Shown: positions 27,669 through 36,887 of the stretch, one piece after another
How positions within the stretch are numbered: position 1 is the stretch's first letter
How the letters are laid out: every line of letters begins with the position of its first letter
Origin: Vibrio gallicus
Lineage (GTDB): Bacteria > Pseudomonadota > Gammaproteobacteria > Enterobacterales > Vibrionaceae
Assembly: GCF_024346875.1 (NCBI RefSeq)
Contig: NZ_AP024871.1
Location: forward strand, 806,001 to 870,000
Reading direction: 5' to 3'
DNA length: 64,000 bases
Notes under the pieces: model-generated
Databases searched by the model: none
The model's input: the letters and a program-made list of their open reading frames with translations, nothing else
What the model was told of the DNA's origin: nothing
Made by a program: the position numbers and the translations under genes

Positions 27669-28075
27669 GTAAGTCACTAAATATTAGAATTTTTAAGCAT
27701 AAGATTTTAATTGATTCACTTACTAAAAGTGAGCTTCAATCTTTGACTAAGGACTTTAGATATTACAAAGAGACTGGTCAAAAACCAGAATTTTTTGGTC
27801 GTGATGAAGCCTATGATCACCCTAATACATTGCCAATTCTAAAATCAGAAGAAGTGAAGCACATTCATTTAGCAGCTATGGATGCTCCGTTTCTCAGCTC
27901 TATCCAATTCTACCAAACGAGTGATAAGCATTTAGTCTATTGCCAAGGCTGGAGTGATCCTAGTTGTTTTTTGTTAATCGCTATCCTTGCACCAGATGCT
28001 CATGAACAAACTCGAAATAGAACTATCATGCATAATTTAGGTTTGATAGCTGAAAAGTTTCGGCAGCAATTTTAA
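27665..28075 (+). CDS. yafO: YafO-family mRNA interferase toxin
   Basis: 136 residues with a GTG start overlapping yafN. Conserved YafO pieces: DFRYYKETGQKPEFFGRDEAYD (aligned to E. coli DFISYKRDGVLPDIFGRD), VKHIHLA, HLVYCQGWSD, LLIAIL and the C-terminal MHNLGLIAEKFR. YafO cleaves mRNA in a ribosome-dependent way. In E. coli the pair sits in the dinB operon; here it stands alone in an accessory region. Confidence 0.92.
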   Translation: MSKSLNIRIFKHKILIDSLTKSELQSLTKDFRYYKETGQKPEFFGRDEAYDHPNTLPILKSEEVKHIHLAAMDAPFLSSIQFYQTSDKHLVYCQGWSDPSCFLLIAILAPDAHEQTRNRTIMHNLGLIAEKFRQQF

Positions 28076-28275
28076 AGTGTTTTTGTCCAGAGACGTTTCA
28101 GCGAGTGTTGTAACTCGCCTTTGCCCCTTTTCTTGCCAGTAATGCTCAACGTCACAAATCACAGTGAGGTGATTTGACCTATTTTTTCTTATCTCTAGAG
28201 CGGGTTTAAAGTCAATTACTTACCACTCAAAACTAGATAGTATACAGATACCTTATCAGCACGGTTTCGGAAACT

Positions 28276-29634
28276 ATGGGAAGCTACGTATACGACTACT
28301 TGAATGATTCATTGTTACTTGATAGTACACTCGTGACTAGGTTTTACAGCGGTGTGTCAGACGCTGTACTCGAACAGGAACTCATCAAGTATCGTGAATA
28401 CTGCTTAAAGGTACTGCCTGAAATACGTGATGAAGTGAAAGCTAACGGCGTAGTTAGGTGCTTGGCAACTGATACGCTGTCTCATACTTCTCATCTAAAA
28501 CAGGCTGCTCTGTATCTAGAAGAAGCTGTAGTTGCAGATCCAGTCTTTGAACTAACGGACTTTAGAACCCAAGCTACAGAAGCCCTGACGTCATTTATGG
28601 GCATGGCGTCAACCCCAAAAGTAGACCGCCAGAAATTAGCTCAAGCAGCGGTTCGACTGGTTGAATTACGTCCGTTAGTAGCAGGTGGTTACGTTAAGCT
28701 GTACCCAGTTACTTTTGAACTTGAAAAGGGTGCTGAATTACCACTGCTCTACTCAGATGTTGGATTTGAAGATTGCTTACCTCCAAACATCTTAGAACAG
28801 TATAAAGCTAGTGCTGTTGTTCGAAGCGTTCAAAACGATAATGGACGAATGCTCGTAATGCGTGATTTGTATCCATGTAGAAACATCAGCATTCATTTCC
28901 AAGGCATGGAAAGCGGCTTCGCCATGGGTTATGTATTAAACCCAACAGAATTTGAACCGACTGATAAAGAAAACGTATTCACCTTTATTCAAAAGAAGTC
29001 TTCTGTGCCACCCTGTAAGGCTGATTTTGATGCTTGGGTAAATCAATCTGTAAATCAAACTGCACGAAATCACTTCATTGAACTAAGTAAGCGCATAACG
29101 TTATCAGAATACCTCGGCTGCATGTTTGGTACGGAACATCCATTTGAAAGCAATCTGCTTAACATGGATGTCGATAGTACGGATATCCAAGCCAATACAT
29201 TAAATTGTGCGCTACAGATGGACGTGCCATTCTTGGAACAAGTGTCCTCTGCTGATTTGATGTCTATTAGAATCAACGACGGCGAAGCATTCCAGTCGTT
29301 CCGTGCTGAATTAGAAAAAGGGCTACGTGAAGCAAGACATGAAACTGACGTTAGTCGTGTGAAAGCAATTATAGAAGACACTCAGCATGAACTATTCGAA
29401 GTACAGATGCGCCAGATAGCACCTCAAATGAAGCACATCCGAAATACCCATTTTGCTGAAGCAGCAATTGCCGTAGCGGGTTTAGGTCTTAGTGTTGTGA
29501 CTGGCGGGGCAAGTTTGATTGCTACTGGCATAGCAGGGCTTAGTGGAATGAAATCACATAGCGACTACAAATCAAAACTCACGGCTAATCCAAGTCATTT
29601 CTTGTGGAATGTAAAACAAAAAGCAAAGAAGTAG
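28276..29634 (+). CDS. Unrecognised 452-residue protein with C-terminal hydrophobic segment
   Basis: No family recognised. Residues 1-120 are helical with scattered charges. The middle (about 155-240) looks beta-rich (GGYVKLYPVTFELEKGAEL, GRMLVMRDLYPCRNISIHF). Residues about 335-395 form a long charged helix (coiled-coil like), then an Ala/Gly-rich hydrophobic stretch near 398-425 (AIAVAGLGLSVVTGGASLIA) could be a membrane hairpin, before a basic tail. ATG 28276; 200 bp after yafO on the same strand, possibly separate. Confidence 0.7.
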   Translation: MGSYVYDYLNDSLLLDSTLVTRFYSGVSDAVLEQELIKYREYCLKVLPEIRDEVKANGVVRCLATDTLSHTSHLKQAALYLEEAVVADPVFELTDFRTQATEALTSFMGMASTPKVDRQKLAQAAVRLVELRPLVAGGYVKLYPVTFELEKGAELPLLYSDVGFEDCLPPNILEQYKASAVVRSVQNDNGRMLVMRDLYPCRNISIHFQGMESGFAMGYVLNPTEFEPTDKENVFTFIQKKSSVPPCKADFDAWVNQSVNQTARNHFIELSKRITLSEYLGCMFGTEHPFESNLLNMDVDSTDIQANTLNCALQMDVPFLEQVSSADLMSIRINDGEAFQSFRAELEKGLREARHETDVSRVKAIIEDTQHELFEVQMRQIAPQMKHIRNTHFAEAAIAVAGLGLSVVTGGASLIATGIAGLSGMKSHSDYKSKLTANPSHFLWNVKQKAKK

Positions 29635-30091
29635 TTCGATTAGTATGTAATTAGGCAGAATGCCGGTTGTATGCAGGCTATTTGTTGTGGGGTTGCTTGC
29701 TAGTACTTGTAGGGTCGGCTTCGTTATCTATATTGCTATCGAACCTGACTGTGACTTTTCCCCTTTTCCATACCTGTCGTAATTCATTAATTACTAATTT
29801 AGTAAAGGGGCTGACACGTTTTTGTCCAAAAGCGTGTTAACTAATCTATGGGTGTCCTGTGATCACTAAGGGATTCTGTCGTACTTTAATTACCAAGCGA
29901 AACTATGAAAAAACACTGAACACCCGCCTAGCGCTGAACCTTTACATAGCGTAAGAATTTCATTTGCATGTCTTTATGTTGCAGATTATTGTTATCGTAA
30001 GTTCCCATAACTCTCAATGAGAGTGCTAAACAGACGAATAATCCTAATTAATATGCCTATTTGTATTGGCTTGAGTTGTTGGTGTGAAGTG
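29635..30091. other. Intergenic region before an AraC gene
   Basis: No credible gene in 457 bp. It contains one more ATGGGTGTCCTGTGAT element (29848-29863), inverted relative to the copies at 48117 and 49690. An in-frame extension of the AraC gene to 30017 lacks homology. Confidence 0.45.
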
Positions 30092-30982
30092 ATGAAGCAA
30101 AAAATAAAGCAGCTAGTAGAACGCCGCATGCCAGAAGATGGCATGCTAGAAACCGGTATCAAAGGGGTGCACCTGTTTAAGGTGACTCATGCTATTCCTT
30201 GTGCTCCAGCCGTTTATGAACCGGTACTGGTGGTGATTTTGAATGGTCGAAAAGAAGCAATATTGGATGGCGATAAATATGTCTACGACAATAGTCAGTA
30301 TTTGTGTTGCTCAGTTTCCATGCCAGTAGAGGCGGGAACGCCCGATGCGTCACCAGAGAACCCGTTACTTGGGGTTTATATCTCTCTTGATACTAAGGTG
30401 ATGACTGAGTTGGCCATTGAAATTGAGAGTGTCAGTGGTGCGGTCAAGCTTCCTAAAAGCAGTTTACAGCCGCAAGGGTTGTCACTTGCTAACTGGGATG
30501 ACGGTTTCTCAGATGCCTTACTACGCCTACTTCAGCTAGGTGATGATAAAGAAGATACCGCTATTCTTGGGGAGAGCCGCTTAAGAGAGCTTTATTATGC
30601 GGTTCTAAAGGGGGAGGCTGGGTTATCGGTAAGGCGTGCATTTGGTATTGGTAATGAAATTGCTCGCTCAATCGAGTATTTGTCGTTGAATCTTGCTAAG
30701 AGCGTTACGATTGATGAGCTCGCTACGCACGTGGGAATGAGCCGAGCAGTCTTCCATAGAAAATTTAAGCAAGCTACGAGAATGTCACCAATCCAATTTA
30801 TGAAGTCGATGCGCTTGAATAATGCGGCAATGAAGATAGCGTCGGGTAAGAATGTGAGTGAAGCTGCGATGGCTGTGGGGTATGTCAGCTCTTCCCAATT
30901 TAGTCGCGAGTTTAAACGTGTCTATGGGCAGTCACCCAAGCAATGGAGCCAATCAAAGCAGTTGATTGAAAATATCGCATAG
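30092..30982 (+). CDS. AraC-family regulator with AraC_N domain
   Basis: 296 residues: an AraC_N cupin domain (about 15-165, e.g. VYEPVLVVILNGRKEAILD) of the YqhC type, then two HTH units (TIDELATHVGMSRAVFHRKFKQ and VSEAAMAVGYVSSSQFSREFKRVYGQSP). YqhC-type regulators respond to reactive aldehydes and control neighbouring oxidoreductases; here an SDR lies 1 kb downstream on the same strand. Start at ATG 30092 is preferred over 30017. Confidence 0.85.
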   Translation: MKQKIKQLVERRMPEDGMLETGIKGVHLFKVTHAIPCAPAVYEPVLVVILNGRKEAILDGDKYVYDNSQYLCCSVSMPVEAGTPDASPENPLLGVYISLDTKVMTELAIEIESVSGAVKLPKSSLQPQGLSLANWDDGFSDALLRLLQLGDDKEDTAILGESRLRELYYAVLKGEAGLSVRRAFGIGNEIARSIEYLSLNLAKSVTIDELATHVGMSRAVFHRKFKQATRMSPIQFMKSMRLNNAAMKIASGKNVSEAAMAVGYVSSSQFSREFKRVYGQSPKQWSQSKQLIENIA

Positions 30983-31152
30983 TGATAATAGATAGCCCTT
31001 CTCCAACCTTCCAACTAATTGATACAAATAGGCATGTTTTAGAGAATATATCGCCTATTTTTAATACCATCTAAGAGATATAGTTATTACATAGATTGAT
31101 TCGGTTACTTGTGTTGTGGCCGGGTTAACTAATTTTATCTATAGGGGGTAGC

Positions 31153-31827
31153 ATGGTTCTTACTACAACATCGTCGGCTAATGATATCAATAAAGAGTTA
31201 CACCAACTGACTGATACGGTTCAAGACCTTGAAGGAAACACCTATCATACGGTGACAATCGGTGAGCAAGTTTGGCTGGCTGAAAGCTTGAGAAGCACCA
31301 AGTTTCAAGATGGCAGTTCGGTAACATCTGGTGCTATCCCTAAAGATGATGAGAAAAATCTATTAAAGTATGGACGTTTGTACAACTGGCATGATGTTTC
31401 AGATGAGAGAGATATTTCTCCTGTAGGTTGGCGCGTTGCCACTGATGATGACTGGAAACAACTAGAGCGAACCGTTGGGATGTCTGAGCAGGAAGTCGAC
31501 CAAGATGGCTGGCGTGGTAGTGAACAAAACGTTGGCCTACAACTTAAACAAGCGCAGGCGGGGGGGCTATTTACTAAAGTTGATCCCTCGCTCGTCAACA
31601 AACAAAATTTCTTTGCCAGAGCTGCGGGTGTTAAGTGGAATGGATTTTACATTACTCAAGGTGCTTACACTGAGTTTTGGACAGCAAGTAGTGCATCAAA
31701 TAAAAAAGGGATCATTCGAACCCTTGCTTACGCTTGGTGGAATTCGCATCTAGGGGAAATCCGTCGTGCCACTAGCTCCAAAGATTATATGTTCTCGGTG
31801 CGCTGCGTAAAAATAGCCGACTTATAA
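31153..31827 (+). CDS. FISUMP-domain protein (Fibrobacter major paralogous domain)
   Basis: 224 residues. The pattern DLEGNTYHTVTIGEQVWLAESL, YGRLYNWHDV, PVGWRVATDDDWKQL, FWTASSAS and a C-terminal FSVRCVK is the FISUMP domain, usual in surface proteins of Bacteroidetes. No signal peptide is visible from ATG 31153, which follows GGGGG. Odd in a vibrio; transfer is likely. Role unknown, probably carbohydrate or surface binding. Confidence 0.82.
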   Translation: MVLTTTSSANDINKELHQLTDTVQDLEGNTYHTVTIGEQVWLAESLRSTKFQDGSSVTSGAIPKDDEKNLLKYGRLYNWHDVSDERDISPVGWRVATDDDWKQLERTVGMSEQEVDQDGWRGSEQNVGLQLKQAQAGGLFTKVDPSLVNKQNFFARAAGVKWNGFYITQGAYTEFWTASSASNKKGIIRTLAYAWWNSHLGEIRRATSSKDYMFSVRCVKIADL

Positions 31828-31934
31828 TCTATCTCGACCCAAGGCTACCTTTTGGGGCTTTAATCACCCCTTTTGCTACAGTTTACAGATAGCTCACTTT
31901 GGTCCTCCTTTTACCCAACTATTTGGTTAACTAA

Positions 31935-32867
31935 ATGACTTGTTCAACTATTCTCATTACCGGTGCTAATTCTGGACTTGGATTCGATGCCGCACGCCAG
32001 TTCGCTTTGCAAAGTGGAGTTTCTAAGATAATTCTAGCCTGTCGCGATGAACATCGAGCCAAACAAGCGATGATGCAATTAGAAGCGTTAACGGGTAAGA
32101 AGATCTTCGAAATTCTAATTGTTGATGTTGGTAATTTGGATTCATGTCGTAAAGCGGCCAATAAGTTGAGTACCAAAGTTGACGCGATTGTATTGAACGC
32201 TGGAGGCGGCGGCGGAACTGCCCCGACTAAGCTCACTAAAGATGGTGTCATGTTTATCTTCGCGGTAAACGTATTGGGGCATGTTTACTTTACCGATCTT
32301 CTGATGAACAGCGGCAAGTTATCTAAGGGTGGCAGTGTAATGTATGTGGCTAGCTTTGCTGCTAGAGGCGCCTCCGAGGTTGGTTCAGCAAAACCGCCTA
32401 TCACAATAGGCTCAGTTGAAGAGTGGACAACCGTGGTTAATGGCGCCAAGTTTGCCAAAAATAAAACGTATACCGATATCTACGGGTCTGTGAAGCTTAT
32501 GGGAGCACTATGGACGATGAGCATGGCGCGCAAGCATCCTGATATGAGATTTATTACGGTCGACCCAGGTATGGCTCGCGGTACCTCTGGCGCCGCCACA
32601 CTTCCGTGGCATCAGCGGTGGGTCATGAATACGGCTATGTGGGTGATGGAACTCCTTGGTAAGGCTCACTCAGTGGATGTGGGCGCCAAGCGTTACGTTG
32701 ATGTGCTCTTAAATGACCAAGGTTTTGAATCAGGTATTTGGTGGGGCAGTAAGAAAGGACTAACTGGAGAGCTGGCTAACCAACTAGAGCACTGGCCTGA
32801 GATAATTGGCAATCAGTCAGCACAAAACAATGCAAATACGGTTATTCACGATTTTCTGCCAGAATAA
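31935..32867 (+). CDS. Short-chain dehydrogenase/reductase
   Basis: 310-residue SDR of the protochlorophyllide-reductase/retinol-dehydrogenase type. TGANSGLG (residues 9-16) binds the nucleotide, NAGG lies near 89-92, a Ser in MYVASFAA is in the catalytic region and YGSVK near 182-186 is the YxxxK pair. The long C-terminal part is typical of this type. Substrate unknown; possibly a target of the upstream AraC regulator. Confidence 0.85.
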   Translation: MTCSTILITGANSGLGFDAARQFALQSGVSKIILACRDEHRAKQAMMQLEALTGKKIFEILIVDVGNLDSCRKAANKLSTKVDAIVLNAGGGGGTAPTKLTKDGVMFIFAVNVLGHVYFTDLLMNSGKLSKGGSVMYVASFAARGASEVGSAKPPITIGSVEEWTTVVNGAKFAKNKTYTDIYGSVKLMGALWTMSMARKHPDMRFITVDPGMARGTSGAATLPWHQRWVMNTAMWVMELLGKAHSVDVGAKRYVDVLLNDQGFESGIWWGSKKGLTGELANQLEHWPEIIGNQSAQNNANTVIHDFLPE

Positions 32868-32888
32868 ATACGCTTAGATATTACCATC

Positions 32889-32922
32889 ACAAGCTAGCAA
32901 TTAATTATCATTGCTAGCTTGT
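32889..32922. terminator. Hairpin between convergent SDR and FAD genes
   Basis: ACAAGCTAGCAAT/ATTGCTAGCTTGT, a perfect 13-pair stem with an eight-base loop. Confidence 0.7.
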
Positions 32923-32993
32923 ATTGCCAAAGCGACCATCTAATCCCCAGCTACCCTTGGCAAGGGTCTTTCCTATAATTCCCTTTATGCAAG

Positions 32994-34451
32994 TTAACTG
33001 CGAGAAGGGGTTCCTGTTTTAATTGCTAGCGCTTCTGGGTAGCCCCTATCGCGCGCCAATGCTTTGGCTCGCACTTCGATTTCTTCAAAGGTTAGGGCTG
33101 ATAAATTGGGATGAGAGCGCTCAATACTGACGTCAGCTGCCTGCTCAGAGTGATACAAGCGTTGTAGTTGATGTTTGATTTTATTTGCCGCTTGAAAAGC
33201 CGAAGAGGCTTTTACTAACTCGATGCGCGCATAATTATTGTCGGTAAATGAGACATCGGCTACGCGTAACCCAGGGTCTTCACCTGGGATCTGCTGAGCG
33301 CCAAAAAGGGGTTTACCACCCACAGTCGCCTTTGCAAATGTAGGGATATGCTGGCTCATATGCCCAATCGCGTTTTGGGTGCGCTGTTGAATCGCCGATT
33401 TTGGCCAACCATGAGTGATCTTAGCTTCAAGCTCGATGGGTAATTTGGGCTGTGAACTTGGCTCTTGGCTTGCAACTAAGCCCTTATCAAACAAGGTAAT
33501 GGATTCTGTCATTCCATGGACTTGAAAATAGCCATTACTGTAAGGTGTTAACTGCGCCATCCCTTGTGGAGTTCCGCGTTCACCATGAAATATCACTTCA
33601 GGCCAATGGATGTCACTATTTTGCCAATGGGTTATGAATGCGGATTTGAATTCCACCAAACGCTTTTGTGACTGGTTGGTTAAATCATCAATGGTGCCGG
33701 TTTTATAACCTGTGGCATTGACCAAATAATCCACCACTAGCTGTTGCTTATTTCCCTGTTTTGGCTGATAGCTCAAGTGCCATTGATTATTTACATAATG
33801 CGCATCTTCTAGGCGACATCCAGTTTTCAAATGCGCTTTAGGGTGATGCTCCAAGGTTAGGCTGACACTAGCAGCAAGACGAAAAACACTAAGACCAAAC
33901 TCTTGAACCACCAATACCGGATACTTTAGGTTATCCAGATCGACATATTTGGCGAAGGGAACCATCCATTCATCGTGACTTAGTGGCTGCTGAGGTTGCT
34001 CGCTGTCTTGAAGTGCCTCGAGTTGTGCGCGACTGTATTGTGAATAGTACTGTTTAGGTTCACCTAATACAGCATTTAAAGGATCTTGAGATACTAACTC
34101 TTGATAACTTGCTTGAATAACGGATAGGCGAGGCAGTAACGAATACGGGTCATTACTATCAGTAATAGGCGTTGCAATAACCGTTGGCCGAGTATTGACT
34201 GCGTAAGGAAAAAGACGAACTGTATCAATCGACTGTTTAAGTAGATCGACGCATTGCTGCTGAGAAATCTCACGATAGAGATTACCACCCGCGTGAAGAT
34301 GACAAATAGGTGGACCATTGACTAAACCGTCGCTTTGCTCAATCAGAGTTACGTCTACACCTTGTTCGGCAAGATGTAACGCTGTCGTAGAACCGGCGAT
34401 TCCGCCACCAATCACAGCAACTCGGAGCGACGTTTTCACTTGTTCAGCCAC
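32994..34451 (-). CDS. FAD-dependent oxidoreductase (DAO-like)
   Basis: 485 residues with an N-terminal Rossmann FAD site VAVIGGGIAGSTTALHLAEQG near 11-31 and a conserved ATG-type motif (VNATGYKTG) near 249-257, as in flavin oxidases. The start is GTG 34451, 10 bases after AAAGGA; no ATG is close. No signal peptide, so cytosolic. Substrate not apparent. Confidence 0.8.
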   Translation of the reverse strand: MAEQVKTSLRVAVIGGGIAGSTTALHLAEQGVDVTLIEQSDGLVNGPPICHLHAGGNLYREISQQQCVDLLKQSIDTVRLFPYAVNTRPTVIATPITDSNDPYSLLPRLSVIQASYQELVSQDPLNAVLGEPKQYYSQYSRAQLEALQDSEQPQQPLSHDEWMVPFAKYVDLDNLKYPVLVVQEFGLSVFRLAASVSLTLEHHPKAHLKTGCRLEDAHYVNNQWHLSYQPKQGNKQQLVVDYLVNATGYKTGTIDDLTNQSQKRLVEFKSAFITHWQNSDIHWPEVIFHGERGTPQGMAQLTPYSNGYFQVHGMTESITLFDKGLVASQEPSSQPKLPIELEAKITHGWPKSAIQQRTQNAIGHMSQHIPTFAKATVGGKPLFGAQQIPGEDPGLRVADVSFTDNNYARIELVKASSAFQAANKIKHQLQRLYHSEQAADVSIERSHPNLSALTFEEIEVRAKALARDRGYPEALAIKTGTPSRS

Positions 34452-34875
34452 GACTTATTTATCCTTTATTCTAAATGCACATTAATCACAGGAATTACCA
34501 ACTTGATAGACGATGATTCGTTCTCTATCAAATCGGTGGTTACTCTACAGGCGATAGACGATTATTGGAATCATATCAGCGCGTTACATTATACAATATC
34601 TAGATTTCGGCTGATATCTAAGTGAGTATCTTGGGGCAAAATTGTGTGATTTAATCAAAAATGGTTGTGACCCTTAAAGTAGACGATAAAACCAACAGGA
34701 AAGGCAAGTTAAACACTTCTTTGCTGATACCGGCACAGATGTTAATTAAATGTGCGCTTGGTGTGGTCATAAAAACTATTTTAAGTCGGTATGTGGCGGG
34801 TGTCTCAAGAACTAAACTAGTTGCATTTTTTATGTTAGGCTTTAATTAATTACAGTTTGGCAGCATAGTGATAAC
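34452..34875. other. AT-rich intergenic region
   Basis: 424 bp between divergent genes. Short open frames here have neither a ribosome site nor homology. No repeat or clear operator seen. Confidence 0.4.
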
Positions 34876-36117
34876 ATGCGAAATATATTAATCAGATTTG
34901 CGACACTAGCTTCAGTCTTAGTCTTGATTGGATGCAAGGGTAGTGATGGTGATGGCTCTGATACATCAGTGACACCAGATCCTGAATTACCTTCTGTATT
35001 GAATTTGCCTGATACTCACTTTAACTATTCAAATATTGAGCTTCCTGAACATTATCTAGTTAATGATTTCCCTGCGGTTTTTCAATTTCAAAAAGCCGCT
35101 ATTGATATGGATAACCTACCTGACCATAACCAGATTACCGATGCTGGTGCCACCTTGGGGCGAGTGCTGTTTTATGACAGAAGGCTATCTGCTAATGGTA
35201 CTGTGTCTTGTGCTTCATGCCATATTCCAAGTAATGGATTTTCCGATCCAAAGGTGTTGAGTGATGGCTTTAATGGTGGCAAAACTCGAAGACATTCAAT
35301 GGGTCTCACAAATTCCCGGTTCTATTTCACCGGGAAGTTTTTTTGGGATGAAAGGGCGGATTCATTAGAAGAGCAAGTGCTGATGCCATTTCAAGACCCA
35401 GTAGAGATGGGGTTGATTCTTGCTGAGTTAGAAGAAATTGTCAGAAACCAAGATTATTATCCGGCCTTGTTTGCAGATGCGTTCGGCGATGCTACGGTGT
35501 CTAGTGATAGAATTTCGAGAGCTTTAGCGCAGTTTGTAAGGTCGATGGTGAGTACAACATCGAAGTATGACATTGCTCGGCAAGATGTATCATCACCCCT
35601 GGTAGATTTTCCTCAGTTCACCGATGAGGAAAATGCGGGCAAAGACCTATTTTTCACGCCAAGAGCAGTAGCAAATGGCGACCCATTAAATTGCTCTGGA
35701 TGCCATATATCAGAAGCGTTTGTTGGGGTTGTGCCGATTAATATAGACTTTGATTCAATCGCGACAAATAATGGGCTCGATTCTGTTTCAAGCGATGATC
35801 TTGGCGTAGCAGAATCTACTGGTTCAAACAGAGATATAGGCAAATTTAAAACGCCTTCTCTAAGAAATATTTCAGTTACGGCGCCATATATGCACGATGG
35901 CCGCTTTGCCGATTTAGGCGCAGTTATCGACCATTACAGCACCGGGATACAGCCCCACCCAAACCTGTTGCCGCCCTTACTTGGAAATGATGGAAATCCA
36001 ATTAAATTTGATTTTACCGACGCTGAGAAGAGCGCGTTAATCGCATTTCTGGATACCTTAACGGACCACACTATGCTCAATGATGAAAAGTACAGTAATC
36101 CATTTAATAGCAACTAA
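34876..36117 (+). CDS. Di-haem cytochrome c peroxidase/MauG-family lipoprotein
   Basis: 413 residues. The lipobox LIGC near residue 20 anchors it to a membrane. Two haem sites are seen: CASCH (about 115-119) and CSGCH (about 274-278), with the family motifs LGRVLFYDRRLSANGTVSC, FFWDERADSLEEQ and YMHDGRFADL. It would reduce peroxide or oxidise a partner in the periplasm. Partner unknown. Confidence 0.9.
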   Translation: MRNILIRFATLASVLVLIGCKGSDGDGSDTSVTPDPELPSVLNLPDTHFNYSNIELPEHYLVNDFPAVFQFQKAAIDMDNLPDHNQITDAGATLGRVLFYDRRLSANGTVSCASCHIPSNGFSDPKVLSDGFNGGKTRRHSMGLTNSRFYFTGKFFWDERADSLEEQVLMPFQDPVEMGLILAELEEIVRNQDYYPALFADAFGDATVSSDRISRALAQFVRSMVSTTSKYDIARQDVSSPLVDFPQFTDEENAGKDLFFTPRAVANGDPLNCSGCHISEAFVGVVPINIDFDSIATNNGLDSVSSDDLGVAESTGSNRDIGKFKTPSLRNISVTAPYMHDGRFADLGAVIDHYSTGIQPHPNLLPPLLGNDGNPIKFDFTDAEKSALIAFLDTLTDHTMLNDEKYSNPFNSN

Positions 36118-36135
36118 AAAAGGCCACAAAATCGA

Positions 36136-36813
36136 CTACTTTTGAGCCTTACCTATAATCTGCTTGGCAATGTCACCCATGTTATTGCTAACTATATCTG
36201 GTAGTAAATAGTGAGGGTTATATGGGGCGTTAGACCTATCAATATAAGCCGCTTTCAACCCTGCGCACAATGCGCCATGGGTATCCCAATCGTGGGTTGC
36301 CACTAGCCTAACCATACTCGGTTGTAGTTGAAGTTTATCTAAAGCATATTGGTATGCCGTTTTGGAAGGCTTGAAGGTTTGCGCTTGCTCGACAGAAATG
36401 GCGTCGTCAAAACAGTCCCTTAAACCAGATTGCGCCAACTGAGACTCAAGTAGTTCAGATGATGAGTTTGACAGTGCGACCAGACGAAAGCCCGCTTTTC
36501 TTAACTCAATCAGCGCCGGTTGGATATCGTCATGAGCAGGCAGACAAGCAAATGTGCCTAACATATCGCGGTAGCCTTCATCAGAAATATCGATATTTAG
36601 TCGCCCAGCAATAGATTGCAATGCGGTCAATGCGAGACTTTTAAAATTGGTCTTTGTGCCAGTGACTAGGCATACCGTCGAGGAGTGCAATAGCATGGCA
36701 AACCAAGTACTCATGTGATTTTCATCCCCCATATAATGGCGAAATTTGGGCTTTAGTATGCTTAGATCAAGCACTGTTTCATTAATATCAAACAGAATTG
36801 TCGGTGTAGACAT
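36136..36813 (-). CDS. HAD-superfamily hydrolase, haloacid dehalogenase type II
   Basis: 225 residues. Motif I is FDINET with nucleophile Asp9; motif II is ALSNSS near 115; the Lys of motif III is in TFKPSKTAYQYAL near 148; motif IV is THDWDTHGA. This is the L-2-haloacid dehalogenase pattern, though DINET replaces the usual DxYGT, so the substrate may be a phosphate ester or another acid. Confidence 0.82.
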   Translation of the reverse strand: MSTPTILFDINETVLDLSILKPKFRHYMGDENHMSTWFAMLLHSSTVCLVTGTKTNFKSLALTALQSIAGRLNIDISDEGYRDMLGTFACLPAHDDIQPALIELRKAGFRLVALSNSSSELLESQLAQSGLRDCFDDAISVEQAQTFKPSKTAYQYALDKLQLQPSMVRLVATHDWDTHGALCAGLKAAYIDRSNAPYNPHYLLPDIVSNNMGDIAKQIIGKAQK

Positions 36814-36887
36814 AGAGCGTTTTTACCTATTGCTTAGGGTGATGATATTCAAGTGTTACTTTAGCTGTGGTGAATGAGGGTGGCAAG

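Noticed and set aside
34661..34849. 62-codon frame in the FAD/cytochrome intergenic region
   Set aside because: No good start or ribosome site, no recognisable domain, base composition like the flanking non-coding DNA.
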